From: Imperialibacter sp040222815
Lineage (GTDB): Bacteria; Bacteroidota; Bacteroidia; Cytophagales; Cyclobacteriaceae
Length of the DNA stretch: 64,000 nt
Assembly: GCF_040222815.1 (NCBI RefSeq)
Contig: NZ_JAVKCH010000001.1
Coordinates: 1 to 64,000 of the forward strand
Reading direction: 5' to 3'
Position numbers and translations under genes: made by a program. The notes beneath the pieces were generated by a model, which saw only the letters and a list, made by a program, of their open reading frames with translations, was not told the origin of the DNA and did not search any database. Positions within the stretch are counted from its first letter, which is position 1. Each line of letters opens with the position of its first letter. Positions 54,402 to 63,421 of this stretch are shown one piece after another.

Positions 54402-55083
54402 AATATCGACACTTTGGGTTCTCCTGGTGGCTTCAATGAGCTGTCAGGAAGAAACCATTGTGCCCGACAGCTCCAGGCTGGGCGCTGATTTCTTTCCGAT
54501 GGAAAAGGGCCTCTACTGGGAATATGAAGTAGACTTAACTACCTACAACCTGCTGGACTCTATGCCGTCGCACTACTTTCTCAGGGAGGTGGTGGCCGAT
54601 ACCTTCACTGATTTATCAGGCAGCCTGAGCTACAGACTGGAGCGCTTTAGCCGTGAAACTACAGAAGTAGACTGGCGGCTCGACTCCGTTTGGACGGCAA
54701 GGCTTTCTACTACCCAGGCGGTTCGCATTGAAAATAATGTGCCCTTTATCAAGCTCACTTTTCCATTAGCTGAAGGCAAAGAGTGGAACGGTAATGCGCT
54801 GAACAACAGGGGAGAAGAGACCTATCAGGTCAGCGGGCTTGGAGCGGCCCTTGAGGTGGGTGACACCACATTCGAAAACACGCTAACAATCCTTCAAAGG
54901 GAAGTGCTGGATACTATCGTTTTTCAGGATGTGAGACGAGAGTACTTTGCCAAGGAGATTGGATTGGTGAAAAAAGAATTTATTCAGCTAAATTACTGCA
55001 GTACAGAGGAGTGCTTTGGTCAGAAGATCATAGATTCTGGCCGAAAATTGTACATGGAACTTGTTGCACATGGTAAGGAGTAG
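54385..55083 (+). CDS. Lipoprotein of unknown function
   Basis: 232 residues. The N-terminus RLFKISTLWVLLVASMSCQEE ends in a lipobox (ASMSC), so the protein is probably lipid-anchored. The mature part is rich in beta-strands (GLYWEYEVDL, YRLERFSRETTEVDWRLDSVW), resembling small Bacteroidota lipoproteins that begin with FFPMEKGLYWEYEV. Its start lies inside mnmA and its end overlaps the T9SS subtilase start by 14 bases, so the three are probably cotranscribed. Confidence 0.85.
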   Translation: MPRLFKISTLWVLLVASMSCQEETIVPDSSRLGADFFPMEKGLYWEYEVDLTTYNLLDSMPSHYFLREVVADTFTDLSGSLSYRLERFSRETTEVDWRLDSVWTARLSTTQAVRIENNVPFIKLTFPLAEGKEWNGNALNNRGEETYQVSGLGAALEVGDTTFENTLTILQREVLDTIVFQDVRREYFAKEIGLVKKEFIQLNYCSTEECFGQKIIDSGRKLYMELVAHGKE

Positions 55084-56725
55084 AGGAGCTCTGATCATTT
55101 CGATTTTACTACTGTCCGGGCTTTCGCTGAAAGCTCAGGTCAATCGGTATATTGTTCAATTCACAGACAAATCAGGAGGCATCTACTCCGTTGACAGGCC
55201 TGAAGACTTCCTTTCAGAAAAGGCTATTTTAAGGAGGGAGAAAGAGGGTGTTGAAGTAGATGAGACCGATTTGCCAGTCAGCCAAACGTATCTCGATCAG
55301 CTGGCGGCAACCGGCGCTGAGGTGTATCATACCTCCAAATGGATGAACCTGGCGTTGATTCAATGCAACGTCAACAAAGTACTGACGGTGGATGCATTGC
55401 CATTCGTTTCACGAGTCGAACTTGTAGCACCGGGAGCACGGCTTACCAAAGGCGAAACAGCTAACGGCCGCTTCAAGAGTAAAAATGCCACTGCCAGGGT
55501 ACTCGCCACCACCGAATTTCAAAACAGTCTTCTTTCGGTTCAGCACATGCATCGGCAGGGTTTCTACGGGCAGGGCGTGCTGATTGCGATATTTGACGGA
55601 GGTTTTGGAGGCGTTGATGCCGTTCCGTTTTTTGAGGACGTTCGCAGCAGTAACCGAATACTCCAGACCTACGATTTTGTCACGAATGGGCAACAGGTAT
55701 ACACATTTGATGATCATGGCACCAGGGTATTTTCTACCATTGGGGCTAAAATGGTCCAGATAGAAGGCAAGGATACCACACTGATTTTGGGCACAGCTCC
55801 CGCAGCAGATTTTGCCCTTTTCGTGACGGAAGATGTGAAAAGCGAGTATCGGATCGAGGAATACAACTGGCTTTTTGGCGCTGAAAAGGCCGATAGCCTT
55901 GGCGCTGACATCATTCATACTTCTGTGGGCTATAATGTGTTCAGCGATTCGCAAATGAACTACACAAAGGCGCAAATGGATGGCAAAACGGCCATCATCA
56001 CTCAAGCTGCTAACCTGGCTGCCGATAAGGGCATTTTTGTTGTGGCCAGTGTAGGCAACGAGGGCAGTAATAGCTGGAAAAAGGCCACAGCGCCAGCCGA
56101 CAGTCCCAAGGTATTGTCGGTAGGGGCAGTTGACAACAGCGGCAAGCTGGCGAGTTTCAGTTCTATCGGTCCCACGGCCGACGGCCGCATCAAGCCGGAT
56201 GTTGTGGCGCTGGGTGTTTTCGCCACAGTGGGGGCAGAGAGCGGCTCGCTGATCACTGCGAATGGCACCAGCTATTCGGCTCCTATGGTCGCCGGTTTTG
56301 TGGCCGGATTGATTCAGGCGGAACCAGAAAAAACAAGGGAAGAGCTCTTTAACGATATTCTGAACTCAGCCAACAGGTCAACCAAACCTGACACCTTGTT
56401 TGGCTATGGCATCCCTGATTTTATCAAAGCAACGGGCGGAAAAATCCTTTCAGTGGATGATGTGATCAACGACAAGGTGAAGGTATACCCCAATCCGTTT
56501 ACGGAGAACAGGCTGAGTATAAAAATCAATAATGAACTGGCTGTCAATGGGCTCTACGTACAGATGTTCGATGCCAACGGGAAGATGATTGCCCAAAAAG
56601 AATACAATAGCTACGATATCAACGACGTTGTTATATTTGAATTCTCGGGCACAACTCCCGGAGTTTATTTTTTACGGTTGTCGTCAAGCACATTTGAGAA
56701 GCAGGTAAAACTGCTTAGATACTAA
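55070..56725 (+). CDS. T9SS-secreted subtilase (S8 family serine peptidase)
   Basis: 551 residues from ATG 55070. A TTG at 55061 is also possible, but the signal peptide (RGALIISILLLSGLSLKAQ) favours ATG. The catalytic triad is visible: Asp in LIAIFDGGFGGVDA, His in DDHGTRVFSTIGA and Ser in ITANGTSYSAPMVAGFVAG. The C-terminal ~75 residues (VKVYPNPFTENRLSIKI, then GVYFLRLSSSTFEKQVKLLRY) form a type-A T9SS sorting domain, directing export across the outer membrane and probably surface anchoring. It is a serine protease acting outside the cell. Confidence 0.93.
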   Translation: MVRSRGALIISILLLSGLSLKAQVNRYIVQFTDKSGGIYSVDRPEDFLSEKAILRREKEGVEVDETDLPVSQTYLDQLAATGAEVYHTSKWMNLALIQCNVNKVLTVDALPFVSRVELVAPGARLTKGETANGRFKSKNATARVLATTEFQNSLLSVQHMHRQGFYGQGVLIAIFDGGFGGVDAVPFFEDVRSSNRILQTYDFVTNGQQVYTFDDHGTRVFSTIGAKMVQIEGKDTTLILGTAPAADFALFVTEDVKSEYRIEEYNWLFGAEKADSLGADIIHTSVGYNVFSDSQMNYTKAQMDGKTAIITQAANLAADKGIFVVASVGNEGSNSWKKATAPADSPKVLSVGAVDNSGKLASFSSIGPTADGRIKPDVVALGVFATVGAESGSLITANGTSYSAPMVAGFVAGLIQAEPEKTREELFNDILNSANRSTKPDTLFGYGIPDFIKATGGKILSVDDVINDKVKVYPNPFTENRLSIKINNELAVNGLYVQMFDANGKMIAQKEYNSYDINDVVIFEFSGTTPGVYFLRLSSSTFEKQVKLLRY

Positions 56726-56737
56726 GAAAACCTATTC

Positions 56738-57412
56738 ATGAACTTTCCACTTATTGCCCCCTCCATACTTGCCGCCGACTTTGGTAACCTTCAGCGAGAT
56801 GTGGAAATGCTCAACAGCAGCAAAGCCGATTGGCTGCACATCGACATCATGGACGGTACCTTTGTACCTAATATCTCCTTCGGGTTTCCGGTCACAGCAG
56901 CTATCAATAAGCACACGAAAAAGCCCCTTGATTTCCATTTAATGATCGAGCAGCCCTCTCGTTATTTCAAACAGTGTGTAGAGACCGGTGCCGAGGTGAT
57001 TTCCGTGCATCATGAAGCCTGCCCAAACCTTCACAGGGTGTTGCAGGAAATTCGTGAGCTGGGCTGCAAGGCAGGTGTCGCACTAAATCCACACACTCCC
57101 GTGAATGTACTGAAGGACATCATGGAACTCACCGATATTATTTTATTGATGTCGGTGAACCCTGGTTTTGGAGGGCAGAAATTCATTGAGAGAACATTTC
57201 AAAAGGTGAGGGATGCCAAGGAGATGATTCTTAACGCCGGCACGCATACCATGATCGAAATAGATGGTGGTGTAAACATGAACAATGCAAAGGAGCTTTG
57301 CCAGGCGGGAGCAGACATTCTGGTGGCTGGCAACTTCGTTTTCAGTGCATCTGATCCATTGGCAACAATTGCGCAACTCAAAACTGTGAACAGCGAGGAA
57401 AAATTCGTTTGA
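56738..57412 (+). CDS. rpe: Ribulose-phosphate 3-epimerase
   Basis: 224 residues. LIAPSILAADFGNLQRDVEML, DWLHIDIMDGTFVPNISFG (metal His and Asp), FHLMIEQPSRYF (metal His), MSVNPGFGGQKFIERT and EIDGGVN (metal Asp) cover the whole family signature. It interconverts D-ribulose-5-P and D-xylulose-5-P in the pentose phosphate pathway. The stop overlaps the start of the TonB-dependent receptor gene by 4 bases (ATGA). Confidence 0.97.
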   Translation: MNFPLIAPSILAADFGNLQRDVEMLNSSKADWLHIDIMDGTFVPNISFGFPVTAAINKHTKKPLDFHLMIEQPSRYFKQCVETGAEVISVHHEACPNLHRVLQEIRELGCKAGVALNPHTPVNVLKDIMELTDIILLMSVNPGFGGQKFIERTFQKVRDAKEMILNAGTHTMIEIDGGVNMNNAKELCQAGADILVAGNFVFSASDPLATIAQLKTVNSEEKFV

Positions 57413-59796
57413 TGCGCAGGAGCTTACTCACCATTACTTTTTTAGCTTTTTCTTTTGCCACCTGGGCACAACAAGCCTGCATCCAGGGCATTGTGCTCGA
57501 TTCCCTGAATGTGCCGCTACAAGGCGCTACTATATCTGTTCCATCCCTTTCTAAAGGAACCAGTGCTGAAAAAGACGGCACGTTCCTGTTATGCCTTGAG
57601 CCAGGCAATTATCAGCTTGAAATAAGCTTTGTAGGCTATAAGGCAGTTCAAAAGCCAGTGTCCCTTGCCGCAGGCGACAGTTTGGTTATCCAGGCCACAC
57701 TGAATGAAGATAAAACGCTTCTGGCCCAGGTAACCGTGGTAGGCAAAAGAGAGCAGGGCCCTCCGAGAGCTGGTGAATTTCGTGTATCGAGCAAAGAATT
57801 GGCAAATTTCCCGGCTGCCACAGCAGATATTTCGAGGATATTGGCCACGCTTCCTGGAGTGGTGGCCAGCAATGAACTGTCTTCCAGTTATTCCGTCCGA
57901 GGTGGTAACTTCGACGAGAACCTGGTGTACGTAAATGATATTCCCGTATATCGGCCTTTTTTGGTAAGGGCAGGTCAGCAGGAGGGATTGGGCTTTGTCA
58001 ATCTCGATATGGTTTCGGGCATAACCTTCTCATCAGGAGGTTGGCAGTCGAAATATGGGGACAAGCTTTCGTCCGTGCTTAATGTAGGCTATAAAAACCC
58101 CGTTGAGCAAGCTGGATCGGTCAATCTGGGGCTATTAGGTGGCTCAGCACATGTGGAAGGCGTTAGCAAAAACGACAGGGTAAACTATACAGCGGGGGTT
58201 CGTTACAAAAACTCCAGGTATTTGCTCAACACGATTTCCGTGAAAGGCCAATACTTGCCTCGGTTCGCCGACTTTCAGTCTCTTGTTTCTATTAAATTGG
58301 GCCAGCAGACCGAAGCACACAGGCAAAAGATCTCGATTCTTGCCTCCTATGCCCAAAACAGGTACTTCACAAAGCCAGAATCACAGGAAGTGGAATTCGG
58401 TACGTTTGGCAGGTCATTCCGCATGGTGGCGGCTTTTGATGGCAAAGAGGTGCTTGACTACGACATTTACCAAAGCGGAGTGAAATGGACCAACACCTGG
58501 GACGACAAGTTTAGCCTGGACGTGATTGCATCAGGCGTTTACACAGCCGAAAGGGAGTATTTTGAAGTCGAGGGTGCCTACCGGCTCTGCGATGTGAACA
58601 ACAACCCGGCCAGCGACCAGTTCAAGGACTGCGTGGTGATTCTTGGCGTTGGCAGCAATTACCACTACGGCCGCAACAAGCTGCAGGCGACGCTATTTAA
58701 TACAGAGAGCCGGTTTTCTGCTCGCTGGAACGACCACCAGCTAACCGAAGCTGGCATTGGTGCCAGAAAGGAAAGAATCGAAGATGTGCTGAATGAATAC
58801 ATCTTTCAGGACTCTTCCGGCTATGCCAGCACCACCGACAGGGTTTGGGCCGAAAACCTGGTTGATGGGTATCACCTGACTGGTTATTTGCAGCACACAG
58901 TTTTTTCCCGGGATTCTATTCACATTCTGAATGCCGGCGTTCGCACAGCCTACTGGACAGTAAACGGACAGCTGCTCGTGAGCCCGAGGATGCAATATGT
59001 GTTTACACCGGCCTGGTCACGAAAAACTGCCTTTAAGGTAGCCGGGGGCGTCTATCAGCAACCGCCTTTTTACAGAGAAATGCGTAACAGGCAAGGGGTT
59101 ATCAATCGTGACCTGAAAGCGCAGGTGTCTTACCATGCGCTGGCGGGGATGGATTATGCGTTTCAAATGAACGGCAGAAACTTTGTTTTCTTTTCAGAGG
59201 CCTACGTCAAGTATCTGAATCACCTTGTGCCCTACGATATCGACAATGTCAGGCTTCGATACTTCGGAGACAACCTCGCCAAGGGGTGGGCCTATGGCGT
59301 TGATTTCCGGGTAAACGGTGAGTTTATTCCAGGTACTGAGTCATGGTTCAGTCTCGGTCTGCTTCGAACCATAGAGGACATAGAAGGAGACACGCTCGGC
59401 TTTATTCGCAGGCCATCCGACCAGCGGGTTACACTTGGTATTTTCTTTCAGGATCATTTGCCCAACGATCCAAGTGTTAGAATTTACGTCAGTGCGCTCT
59501 ATGGAAGCGGTCTGCCCTTTAGCCCGCCAAATAATGCCGCTTATCGCAACTTTTTCAAGGGAGATGAGTATTACAGGGTTGACGTTGGTTTCACAAAGGT
59601 GTTTTCGAAAAAGAACGAAGGAAAAATCTTCGGCGGCCTGAAGTCCCTCTGGCTGACCGCCGAAATCCTCAATTTGCTTGGTGCTGAGAACACAATTTCT
59701 TACACCTGGGTCAAAGACGTGTTCGACCAGCAATTTGCCGTACCCAATTCATTATCGGCAAGGTTTTTGAATGTGAAGCTTTCAGGTAGATTCTGA
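57409..59796 (+). CDS. TonB-dependent receptor with carboxypeptidase-like regulatory domain
   Basis: 795 residues. A signal peptide (RRSLLTITFLAFSFATWAQ) is followed by a CarboxypepD-regulatory domain (~22-105: IQGIVLDSLNVPLQGATISVPSLSKGTSAEKDGTF, shown in parts), a plug domain (~125-220: ISRILATLPGVVASNELSSSYSVRGGNFDENLVYVND, with GGNFDEN) and a beta-barrel ending FLNVKLSGRF. It is shorter than SusC-type receptors and lacks a SusD neighbour. It imports an unknown ligand driven by TonB, possibly the TonB-like protein encoded at 42485-43432 or another copy. Confidence 0.92.
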   Translation: MMRRSLLTITFLAFSFATWAQQACIQGIVLDSLNVPLQGATISVPSLSKGTSAEKDGTFLLCLEPGNYQLEISFVGYKAVQKPVSLAAGDSLVIQATLNEDKTLLAQVTVVGKREQGPPRAGEFRVSSKELANFPAATADISRILATLPGVVASNELSSSYSVRGGNFDENLVYVNDIPVYRPFLVRAGQQEGLGFVNLDMVSGITFSSGGWQSKYGDKLSSVLNVGYKNPVEQAGSVNLGLLGGSAHVEGVSKNDRVNYTAGVRYKNSRYLLNTISVKGQYLPRFADFQSLVSIKLGQQTEAHRQKISILASYAQNRYFTKPESQEVEFGTFGRSFRMVAAFDGKEVLDYDIYQSGVKWTNTWDDKFSLDVIASGVYTAEREYFEVEGAYRLCDVNNNPASDQFKDCVVILGVGSNYHYGRNKLQATLFNTESRFSARWNDHQLTEAGIGARKERIEDVLNEYIFQDSSGYASTTDRVWAENLVDGYHLTGYLQHTVFSRDSIHILNAGVRTAYWTVNGQLLVSPRMQYVFTPAWSRKTAFKVAGGVYQQPPFYREMRNRQGVINRDLKAQVSYHALAGMDYAFQMNGRNFVFFSEAYVKYLNHLVPYDIDNVRLRYFGDNLAKGWAYGVDFRVNGEFIPGTESWFSLGLLRTIEDIEGDTLGFIRRPSDQRVTLGIFFQDHLPNDPSVRIYVSALYGSGLPFSPPNNAAYRNFFKGDEYYRVDVGFTKVFSKKNEGKIFGGLKSLWLTAEILNLLGAENTISYTWVKDVFDQQFAVPNSLSARFLNVKLSGRF

Positions 59797-59842
59797 GGTA
59801 TTCTGCCTATTTTTATAAGTGATACAAGACAAACAAACAATT

Positions 59843-60439
59843 ATGAGAATGCAATCAATAGTTAAAGCTTCTGTTTTTTCTTTGGCCGTTTTATTCATCG
59901 CCGCCGGTTGTTCGCAACGCACTGTAACCAGGGTAAGCCCCGATCAGCAAATTGACCTTAGCGGTCGCTGGAATGACACCGATTCCAAACTTGTGGCGGA
60001 GGAAATGATTCGTGACGTGCTCAATCGTCCATGGAGAGAGGACTTTAGCAGAGCAAAAAATGCCAAACCAGTGGTAATCGTTGGGCTGGTTACCAACAAA
60101 AGCCACGAGCATATTGAATCTGAAACTTTTATAAAGGACATCGAAAGAGAGTTCATCAACTCCGGCATGGTCAGAGTAGTACAAAATTCTGTTTTCCGTG
60201 AGAAAATGCGTGAAGAAAGAGCTGATCAGCAGGAATTTGCTTCGCCAGAAACCCAGAAGAAGTGGGGCGCTGAGCTGGGAGCGGACTTCATGCTGTTTGG
60301 TACGATCAATTCCATCGTCGACTCTTACAACAAAGAAAAAGTGGTGCTGTACAAAGTTGACCTTGAACTTGCCAATCTTCAAACCAACGAGAAAGTTTGG
60401 ATAGGAGACAAGGAGATCAAGAAGTTCATAAGGAACTAA
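59843..60439 (+). CDS. LpoB-like penicillin-binding-protein activator lipoprotein
   Basis: 198 residues from ATG 59843, chosen over GTG 59819 because a clean lipoprotein signal follows (VFSLAVLFIAAGC). The fold resembles LpoB/COG3417: DLSGRWNDTDSKLVAEEMI, PVVIVGLVTNKSHEHIE, FINSGMVRVVQ and WGAELGADFMLFGTINSI. LpoB activates PBP1b peptidoglycan synthase across the periplasm in proteobacteria; whether the Bacteroidota form does the same is inference. A related COG3014-type lipoprotein follows. Confidence 0.88.
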   Translation: MRMQSIVKASVFSLAVLFIAAGCSQRTVTRVSPDQQIDLSGRWNDTDSKLVAEEMIRDVLNRPWREDFSRAKNAKPVVIVGLVTNKSHEHIESETFIKDIEREFINSGMVRVVQNSVFREKMREERADQQEFASPETQKKWGAELGADFMLFGTINSIVDSYNKEKVVLYKVDLELANLQTNEKVWIGDKEIKKFIRN

Positions 60440-60562
60440 TCTGACGCTATTCAAATATCAAAACAGAATAAGGTAACAAGCATCCGGTTGCCGGTGAGTA
60501 ATATCTCCACAGTACCGGCTGCTTGCTGCTCAGTCTCAAAAAGCTCTTCAAAAACAATATCT

Positions 60563-61972
60563 GTGCGTTTTCCGATCAAAATCTTATTGCTTAGCGGCCT
60601 GCTGCTGGCTTCCTGTGCGACCTATTACCAAATGAACTATGAATTCAATCAGAGTTTCGAGGCTGGTGACCTGGAGCAGGCAGCAAGAGTGTTGGAAAAG
60701 AACAAAAAGGCAGCCGAGGGAAAGGCCAGGTTCCTGTATTTTTTGAACCAGGGCATCGTTCAATCACTGCTCGGCAACTACGAAATCAGCAACGAAGCCT
60801 TTGAGCAAGCCTATATTTTCGGTGAGGACTATCGGATGAATTACCTCAATGAAGCAGCCTCGTTACTTACCAACCCTACGATGACAGAGTACAAAGGGGA
60901 AGACCATGAACACTTGCTTTTGCTGTACTACAAGGCCATCAACTACCTGAAGTTAGGAGACTACGAGTCGGCATTGGTGGAGTGTCGCAGGCTAAACATT
61001 CGGCTGGGTACACTTTCGGACAAGTATAAAAACCCTGATAAATACAAGAAGGATGCCTTTGTAAACAACCTGATGGGTATTATCTATGAGGCATCGGGTG
61101 ATGTCAACAACGCTTTTGTTGCTTACCGGAATGCATATGAGACCTACGAAGGCGATTACAAGAAATTGTTTGGTATGACGGCTCCCGATCAGTTAAAGGA
61201 GGATCTGCTCAGAACAGCGTATTTGAATGGTTTCAGTGATGAAGTTCGCCGCTATGAAGAAGTATTTGGTATGAAATTTACGCCTTCGCCAAGGAATGGG
61301 GGAGAGCTTGTTTTCTTTTGGAACAACGGACTGGGGCCGGTGAAAGCGGAGTGGTCGATCAACTTTTCCGTTATTCATGGCCAGGGCGGTTTGGTTACGT
61401 TTGCAAACAGCGACTACGGCTTTAACTTCCCTTTCTTCCTGGAAAGCAACGAAGAAGATAAGAAACAAGGGCTCGCAGCTCTGGAGTTTTTCAGAGTAGC
61501 ATTTCCCAAGTATGTGGAACGCCCTGTTCTTTTCAACAGTGCCACCTTGTCGGCCAATGGGAAAAAGTATGACCTGGAAGCAGCCGAGGATGTCAACGCA
61601 ATTGCGTTTAAATGCTTGCAGGAACGCATGTTGGCCGAGTTTGGTAAGTCACTGTTGCGGGTTGCGTTAAAAAAGGCTGCGGAGTATTCGGTAAGAGGCG
61701 AGAATCAGGATTTGGGTGCCGCTATCGGACTTTTTAATGCGCTCACTGAAAAGGCTGATACCCGCAACTGGCAAACGATCCCTCATACCATCTATTACTC
61801 AAGAGTGCCCTTGCCAGAGGGCGAGCAAAAAGTGCAATTGAACCTGGCTTCTGCAACAGGTAGGACGCAGCAGCAAGAGTTTACTTTCGACGTTCGTAAA
61901 GGGAAGACCGTCTTTCATGTTTTTCAGTCGTTGGAAGACATACCTGCCGCCAATCCTTACCGCACCTGGTAG
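60563..61972 (+). CDS. COG3014-like lipoprotein
   Basis: 469 residues from GTG 60563, where a lipoprotein signal begins (VRFPIKILLLSGLLLASC). The frame is open to TTG 60488, but those extra residues show no signal-like pattern. TPR-like helices cover ~40-230 (FLYFLNQGIVQSLLGNYEISNEAFEQAYIF, YESALVECRRLNIRLG). The C-terminal half is beta-rich and contains ELVFFWNNGLGPVKAEWSINF. These proteins usually accompany LpoB-like lipoproteins, as here 123 bases downstream of one, and may have a shared role in peptidoglycan synthesis. Confidence 0.82.
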   Translation: MRFPIKILLLSGLLLASCATYYQMNYEFNQSFEAGDLEQAARVLEKNKKAAEGKARFLYFLNQGIVQSLLGNYEISNEAFEQAYIFGEDYRMNYLNEAASLLTNPTMTEYKGEDHEHLLLLYYKAINYLKLGDYESALVECRRLNIRLGTLSDKYKNPDKYKKDAFVNNLMGIIYEASGDVNNAFVAYRNAYETYEGDYKKLFGMTAPDQLKEDLLRTAYLNGFSDEVRRYEEVFGMKFTPSPRNGGELVFFWNNGLGPVKAEWSINFSVIHGQGGLVTFANSDYGFNFPFFLESNEEDKKQGLAALEFFRVAFPKYVERPVLFNSATLSANGKKYDLEAAEDVNAIAFKCLQERMLAEFGKSLLRVALKKAAEYSVRGENQDLGAAIGLFNALTEKADTRNWQTIPHTIYYSRVPLPEGEQKVQLNLASATGRTQQQEFTFDVRKGKTVFHVFQSLEDIPAANPYRTW

Positions 61973-62103
61973 TTTAGCACCATTCATTCGCCATTCATAG
62001 TCGTATAAGGGTATAAATACCTTTAGGAGTTGGTATTTAAGCAAGATTTCCCTTTTTTGGAGGTTGGAAAAAATTATAGTTTTAACAAAAACCAATAAAT
62101 ACA

Positions 62104-62625
62104 ATGTTCAAAGCGATGACGAAGAAAGCGAAGTTTATGTTGACGTTAGCTTTTGCAGCTGGCCTTTCCCTTCAAAGCTCTTTTGCACAAGATGCCGATG
62201 CTGTAACCGACGAAGAACTGACGCAGTACGCTACTGTGATGAATAAAATTGACTCAATGAAGGAGGACCTACAGGTTAGATACAATGAGGTCATCAAGAA
62301 TAATGAGCTGATGGATGAGGGTCGAAGGTTTCTGGAATTGAAAAAAGCCTGGGGCGACGATGCAAAGCTAGCTGAAATTAGCGCCACAGACGAGGAGAAA
62401 GCGGCTTATCAGGGAATTCTTGATGAGTATGATAACATGGTGGCGGAGTTTAAGGAAGTATATCCAAACTTGATAAAAGATGATTTAGGTGCGGCGTTGT
62501 ACAATAAGGTCAGGAACGCAATGAAAAGCGATGCTGAGCTTAAAACAAAATACGACGAACTACTCGCCGGCATGCAAAGTACTGACGAAAGCGAAAGCGA
62601 AACCGACGACGGCGGGAGTAACTAA
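62104..62625 (+). CDS. Small exported protein, possibly DUF4168-like
   Basis: 173 residues. ATG 62104 is used; ATG 62116 is an alternative. A signal peptide (KFMLTLAFAAGLSLQSSFAQD) is followed by an all-helical domain with VTDEELTQYATVMNKIDSMKEDLQVRYNEVI and an acidic Ser/Glu/Asp-rich tail (STDESESETDDGGSN). The TDEELTQYA opening recalls DUF4168 proteins. Function is unknown. It is monocistronic and ends at a strong terminator. Confidence 0.75.
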   Translation: MFKAMTKKAKFMLTLAFAAGLSLQSSFAQDADAVTDEELTQYATVMNKIDSMKEDLQVRYNEVIKNNELMDEGRRFLELKKAWGDDAKLAEISATDEEKAAYQGILDEYDNMVAEFKEVYPNLIKDDLGAALYNKVRNAMKSDAELKTKYDELLAGMQSTDESESETDDGGSN

Positions 62626-62641
62626 CGAAACATAGGGTATC

Positions 62642-62666
62642 AAAGGGCTGTTATCAGCCCTTTTTT
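62642..62666 (+). terminator. Intrinsic terminator
   Basis: AAAGGGCTG (62642-62650) pairs with CAGCCCTTT (62655-62663) around TTAT, followed by T to 62666. Confidence 0.85.
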
Positions 62667-62746
62667 CATGTCTTACTAGTATCAACTGGTGATTTATAAT
62701 TAGTAAGTGCTATATTTAAAGGATCACTTAATATCCGCCTAACCTC

Positions 62747-63361
62747 ATGTTGACAGAATTCGAAATTGAGACAATGATGGAGATTCCGGCCATCCTTGAA
62801 GCCACTCAGAAGTTAAAAAAAGACTTTATCAGGACTGATGCGCCTTACCTTGAGATAGGTGATCATGATTTCTTTGGACTTATCATGCTGGCCCCAACAG
62901 TGGGGGTGGCGCTGGCCAATGGAAGTGTGAGCCTGTTTGAAGAGCTGGCGCTGAATAAAAAGGCCAGGAAGGCGTCAAAAGGCGGCTATTTCCTCAAAAA
63001 GGATCCAACAGTTTACGCCATGAAATTTTTGTTGGACAACTACACCAAGTGGGAGGAGAAATTTTTTGACGTGCTCAAAATAGCGATGAACAGTTCCTTC
63101 GACATTGATAAGCTAAAGACAAAAGAGGCAGCTGTTGTCGAAGGTGATTATGACGAATACAAGAGGACGGTGCTTAACACTCCTTACATCCTCATTCGAT
63201 TTATTTCCTCCTTTTTCCTTCAGGACGACGAGCATATTATTCAGCGAAGAACCATGAATAAAACTGATTACGAGCGGCTTCTGGATATTGGACAGAAGCT
63301 TGACTTGCACAGAATTCCTGTTTTTCAGCAGTTTTGTCTGACATTCAAAGTAAAGGGTTAA
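62747..63361 (+). CDS. Unknown cytosolic protein, 204 aa
   Basis: 204 residues, no signal peptide or TM segment. Mostly helical with many Lys and Glu (LEATQKLKKDFIRTDAPYLEIGDHDFFGLIML, then YDEYKRTVLNTPYILIRFISSFF). I do not recognise the family. It starts 81 bases after the terminator of the preceding gene, so it has its own promoter. It is followed at 61 bases by the FKBP lipoprotein gene. Confidence 0.7.
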   Translation: MLTEFEIETMMEIPAILEATQKLKKDFIRTDAPYLEIGDHDFFGLIMLAPTVGVALANGSVSLFEELALNKKARKASKGGYFLKKDPTVYAMKFLLDNYTKWEEKFFDVLKIAMNSSFDIDKLKTKEAAVVEGDYDEYKRTVLNTPYILIRFISSFFLQDDEHIIQRRTMNKTDYERLLDIGQKLDLHRIPVFQQFCLTFKVKG

Positions 63362-63421
63362 AGGTTTGTGGATTGTTGGTACTATTTCTGATAGCATTTC
63401 GTTAGCATAAGAAAGATTTCC